A stretch of 6,292 bases of DNA from an uncultured Ruminococcus sp. (GTDB taxonomy: Bacteria; Bacillota; Clostridia; Oscillospirales; CAG-272), in assembly GCA_902766575.1 (NCBI GenBank), contig CACXED010000394.1, positions 1 through 6,292 on the forward strand, read 5' to 3'. Numbering within the stretch: position 1 is the first letter of the stretch; each line of letters starts with the position of its first letter. Positions 5,900 through 6,292 of the stretch are shown here, in pieces. A program made the position numbers and the translations under genes. Under the pieces are notes generated by a model. That model was not told where the DNA came from. It made no database searches and was given only the letters and a program-made list of their open reading frames with translations.

Positions 5900-5908
5900 T
5901 GTTATACT
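5900..5908 (+). promoter_or_regulatory. Candidate extended -10 promoter for the GH16 gene
   Basis: TGTTATACT has the form TGn-TATACT, an extended -10 with five of six consensus bases. No convincing -35 is present 17 bp upstream; that stretch is occupied by the inverted repeat, fitting a promoter that depends on an activator. The predicted transcript would begin near 5915, about 39 nt before the ATG at 5954. Confidence 0.4.
5901..5906 (-). promoter_or_regulatory. Candidate -10 box for araC, overlapping the opposite promoter
   Basis: Read on the minus strand, 5906 to 5901 is TATAAC, five of six bases of the -10 consensus. It shares bases with the plus-strand candidate at 5903-5908. No clear -35 is seen at the right distance. 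If both are used, polymerase could not occupy the two promoters at once. Confidence 0.3.
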
Positions 5909-5953
5909 TGATAATGTAAATTCTATTTCTTAAATCGAAAGGCAGGACTAATC

Positions 5954-6292
5954 ATGAAAGAATACAAGGTAGACGGTCACGTCAGCAGCTTTCTCCCGGA
6001 GGATCGGGAGTGGAAGCTCGTCTGGGCGGACGAGTTTGACGGAACCGAGCTCGACACCACGAAATGGGGATTCAGACTTAACTTCTGGGGCAAGCCCTTT
6101 GGAGCTTATACCGACCAAGGCGTCAGACTTGACGGCAAGGGCAACGTGGAGCTTCACCGCGTCGAGCGTGACGGCTATTACTGCTCGCCGCAGCTCCAGA
6201 CCGGCTCGAACTCCTTCGATATCCCGAAAGGCGATCAGAAGAACCCCTGGAAGCAGAACGACATCTGGCCTATCGGCGACATCGAGACGCCG
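5954..6292 (+). CDS. Glycoside hydrolase family 16 protein, N-terminal part (3' truncated)
   Basis: The first 113 residues of a GH16-type beta-glycanase run off the right edge. GH16 enzymes cleave beta-1,3 or beta-1,4 linkages in glucans and galactans such as laminarin, lichenin, agar or carrageenan. Evidence is the family opening WKLVWADEFDGTELDTTKW at residues 20-38, followed by NVELHRV (64-70) and YYCSPQLQTGS (76-85), which match the first beta strands of the jellyroll. The catalytic E-x-D-x-x-E motif would lie beyond the window, so activity and subfamily cannot be judged. There is no signal peptide; the chain starts MKEYKVDGHV, so the enzyme is probably cytoplasmic unless exported by another route. 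ATG 5954 is supported by GCAGGA six nt upstream. The divergent AraC regulator is its likely controller. Confidence 0.82.
   Translation, partial: MKEYKVDGHVSSFLPEDREWKLVWADEFDGTELDTTKWGFRLNFWGKPFGAYTDQGVRLDGKGNVELHRVERDGYYCSPQLQTGSNSFDIPKGDQKNPWKQNDIWPIGDIETP

Larger units (their letters stand above)
5837..5953. promoter_or_regulatory. Divergent araC / GH16 control region
   Basis: This 117-bp gap is markedly more AT-rich than the genes around it and carries the start signals for both directions. It contains a long inverted repeat (5867-5893), candidate -10 boxes on both strands around 5901-5908, and the GH16 ribosome-binding site (GCAGGA, 5942-5947). The layout is that of a regulator controlling its divergent neighbour. 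Confidence 0.6.

Noticed and set aside
5908..5935. TTGATA (5908-5913) as a -35 with TAAATC/TTAAAT as -10 for the GH16 gene
   Set aside because: The -10 matches poorly and transcription would start only about 10 nt before the ATG, leaving no room for the ribosome-binding site.
1..6292. CRISPR arrays, tRNA or rRNA genes, insertion sequences, attachment sites, riboswitches
   Set aside because: No spaced repeats, cloverleaf sequence, transposase or integrase gene, or terminal inverted repeats were recognised. Gaps between genes are too short to hold a riboswitch, except 5837-5953, which shows no known aptamer pattern.

Overview
The window is GC-rich, gene-dense bacterial DNA. The sequence shows short gaps, overlapping starts and stops, GTG starts and strong purine-rich ribosome-binding sites. 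With an ECF-type vitamin transporter, an AlkD-type glycosylase and a glycanase beside an AraC regulator, it looks most like a gut-associated member of the Clostridia (Oscillospiraceae/Ruminococcaceae-like). The taxon is inferred from style and gene content; no rRNA or tRNA is present to confirm it.

Layout. Positions 1-3546 (+) hold the end of an unidentified gene, then ecfT, then a very large gene that fuses both ECF ATPases to a membrane S-component-like domain. These three reading frames overlap one another, so they are almost certainly one operon for uptake of a micronutrient, probably a vitamin. The substrate cannot be read from the sequence; cobalamin or a precursor is only a hypothesis. 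A cytoplasmic SGNH/GDSL-type protein with an N-terminal coiled coil follows 25 bp later (3572-4366) and ends at a bidirectional GAAA-loop terminator (4383-4406). On the minus strand, an AraC-family regulator (5836-5048) overlaps and is probably translationally coupled to a DNA alkylation repair glycosylase (5067-4411). A 117-bp divergent control region (5837-5953) separates araC from a plus-strand GH16 glycoside hydrolase that runs off the right edge (from 5954). That region contains a long inverted repeat next to overlapping candidate -10 boxes.

How they may work together. EcfT and the fusion protein would together supply every part of an ECF transporter (A, A', T and S), with three of the four on one chain. 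The AraC protein has the cupin-plus-double-HTH form typical of carbohydrate-responsive regulators and lies divergent from the GH16 gene, so local control of GH16 is the simplest reading. Why the repair glycosylase is coupled to this regulator is unclear.

Points most worth a second look: the A-A'-S fusion with four extra membrane helices before the S core; in-frame A AAA AAG slippery heptamers in the two hydrophilic linkers of that fusion, which could permit an ATPase-only frameshift product; the SGNH protein with a perfect heptad leader, no visible catalytic Asp in block V and a Cys/His-rich C-terminus; and the compact divergent control region. No mobile element, CRISPR array or RNA gene was seen, and nothing here amounts to a clearly new defence or mobile system.
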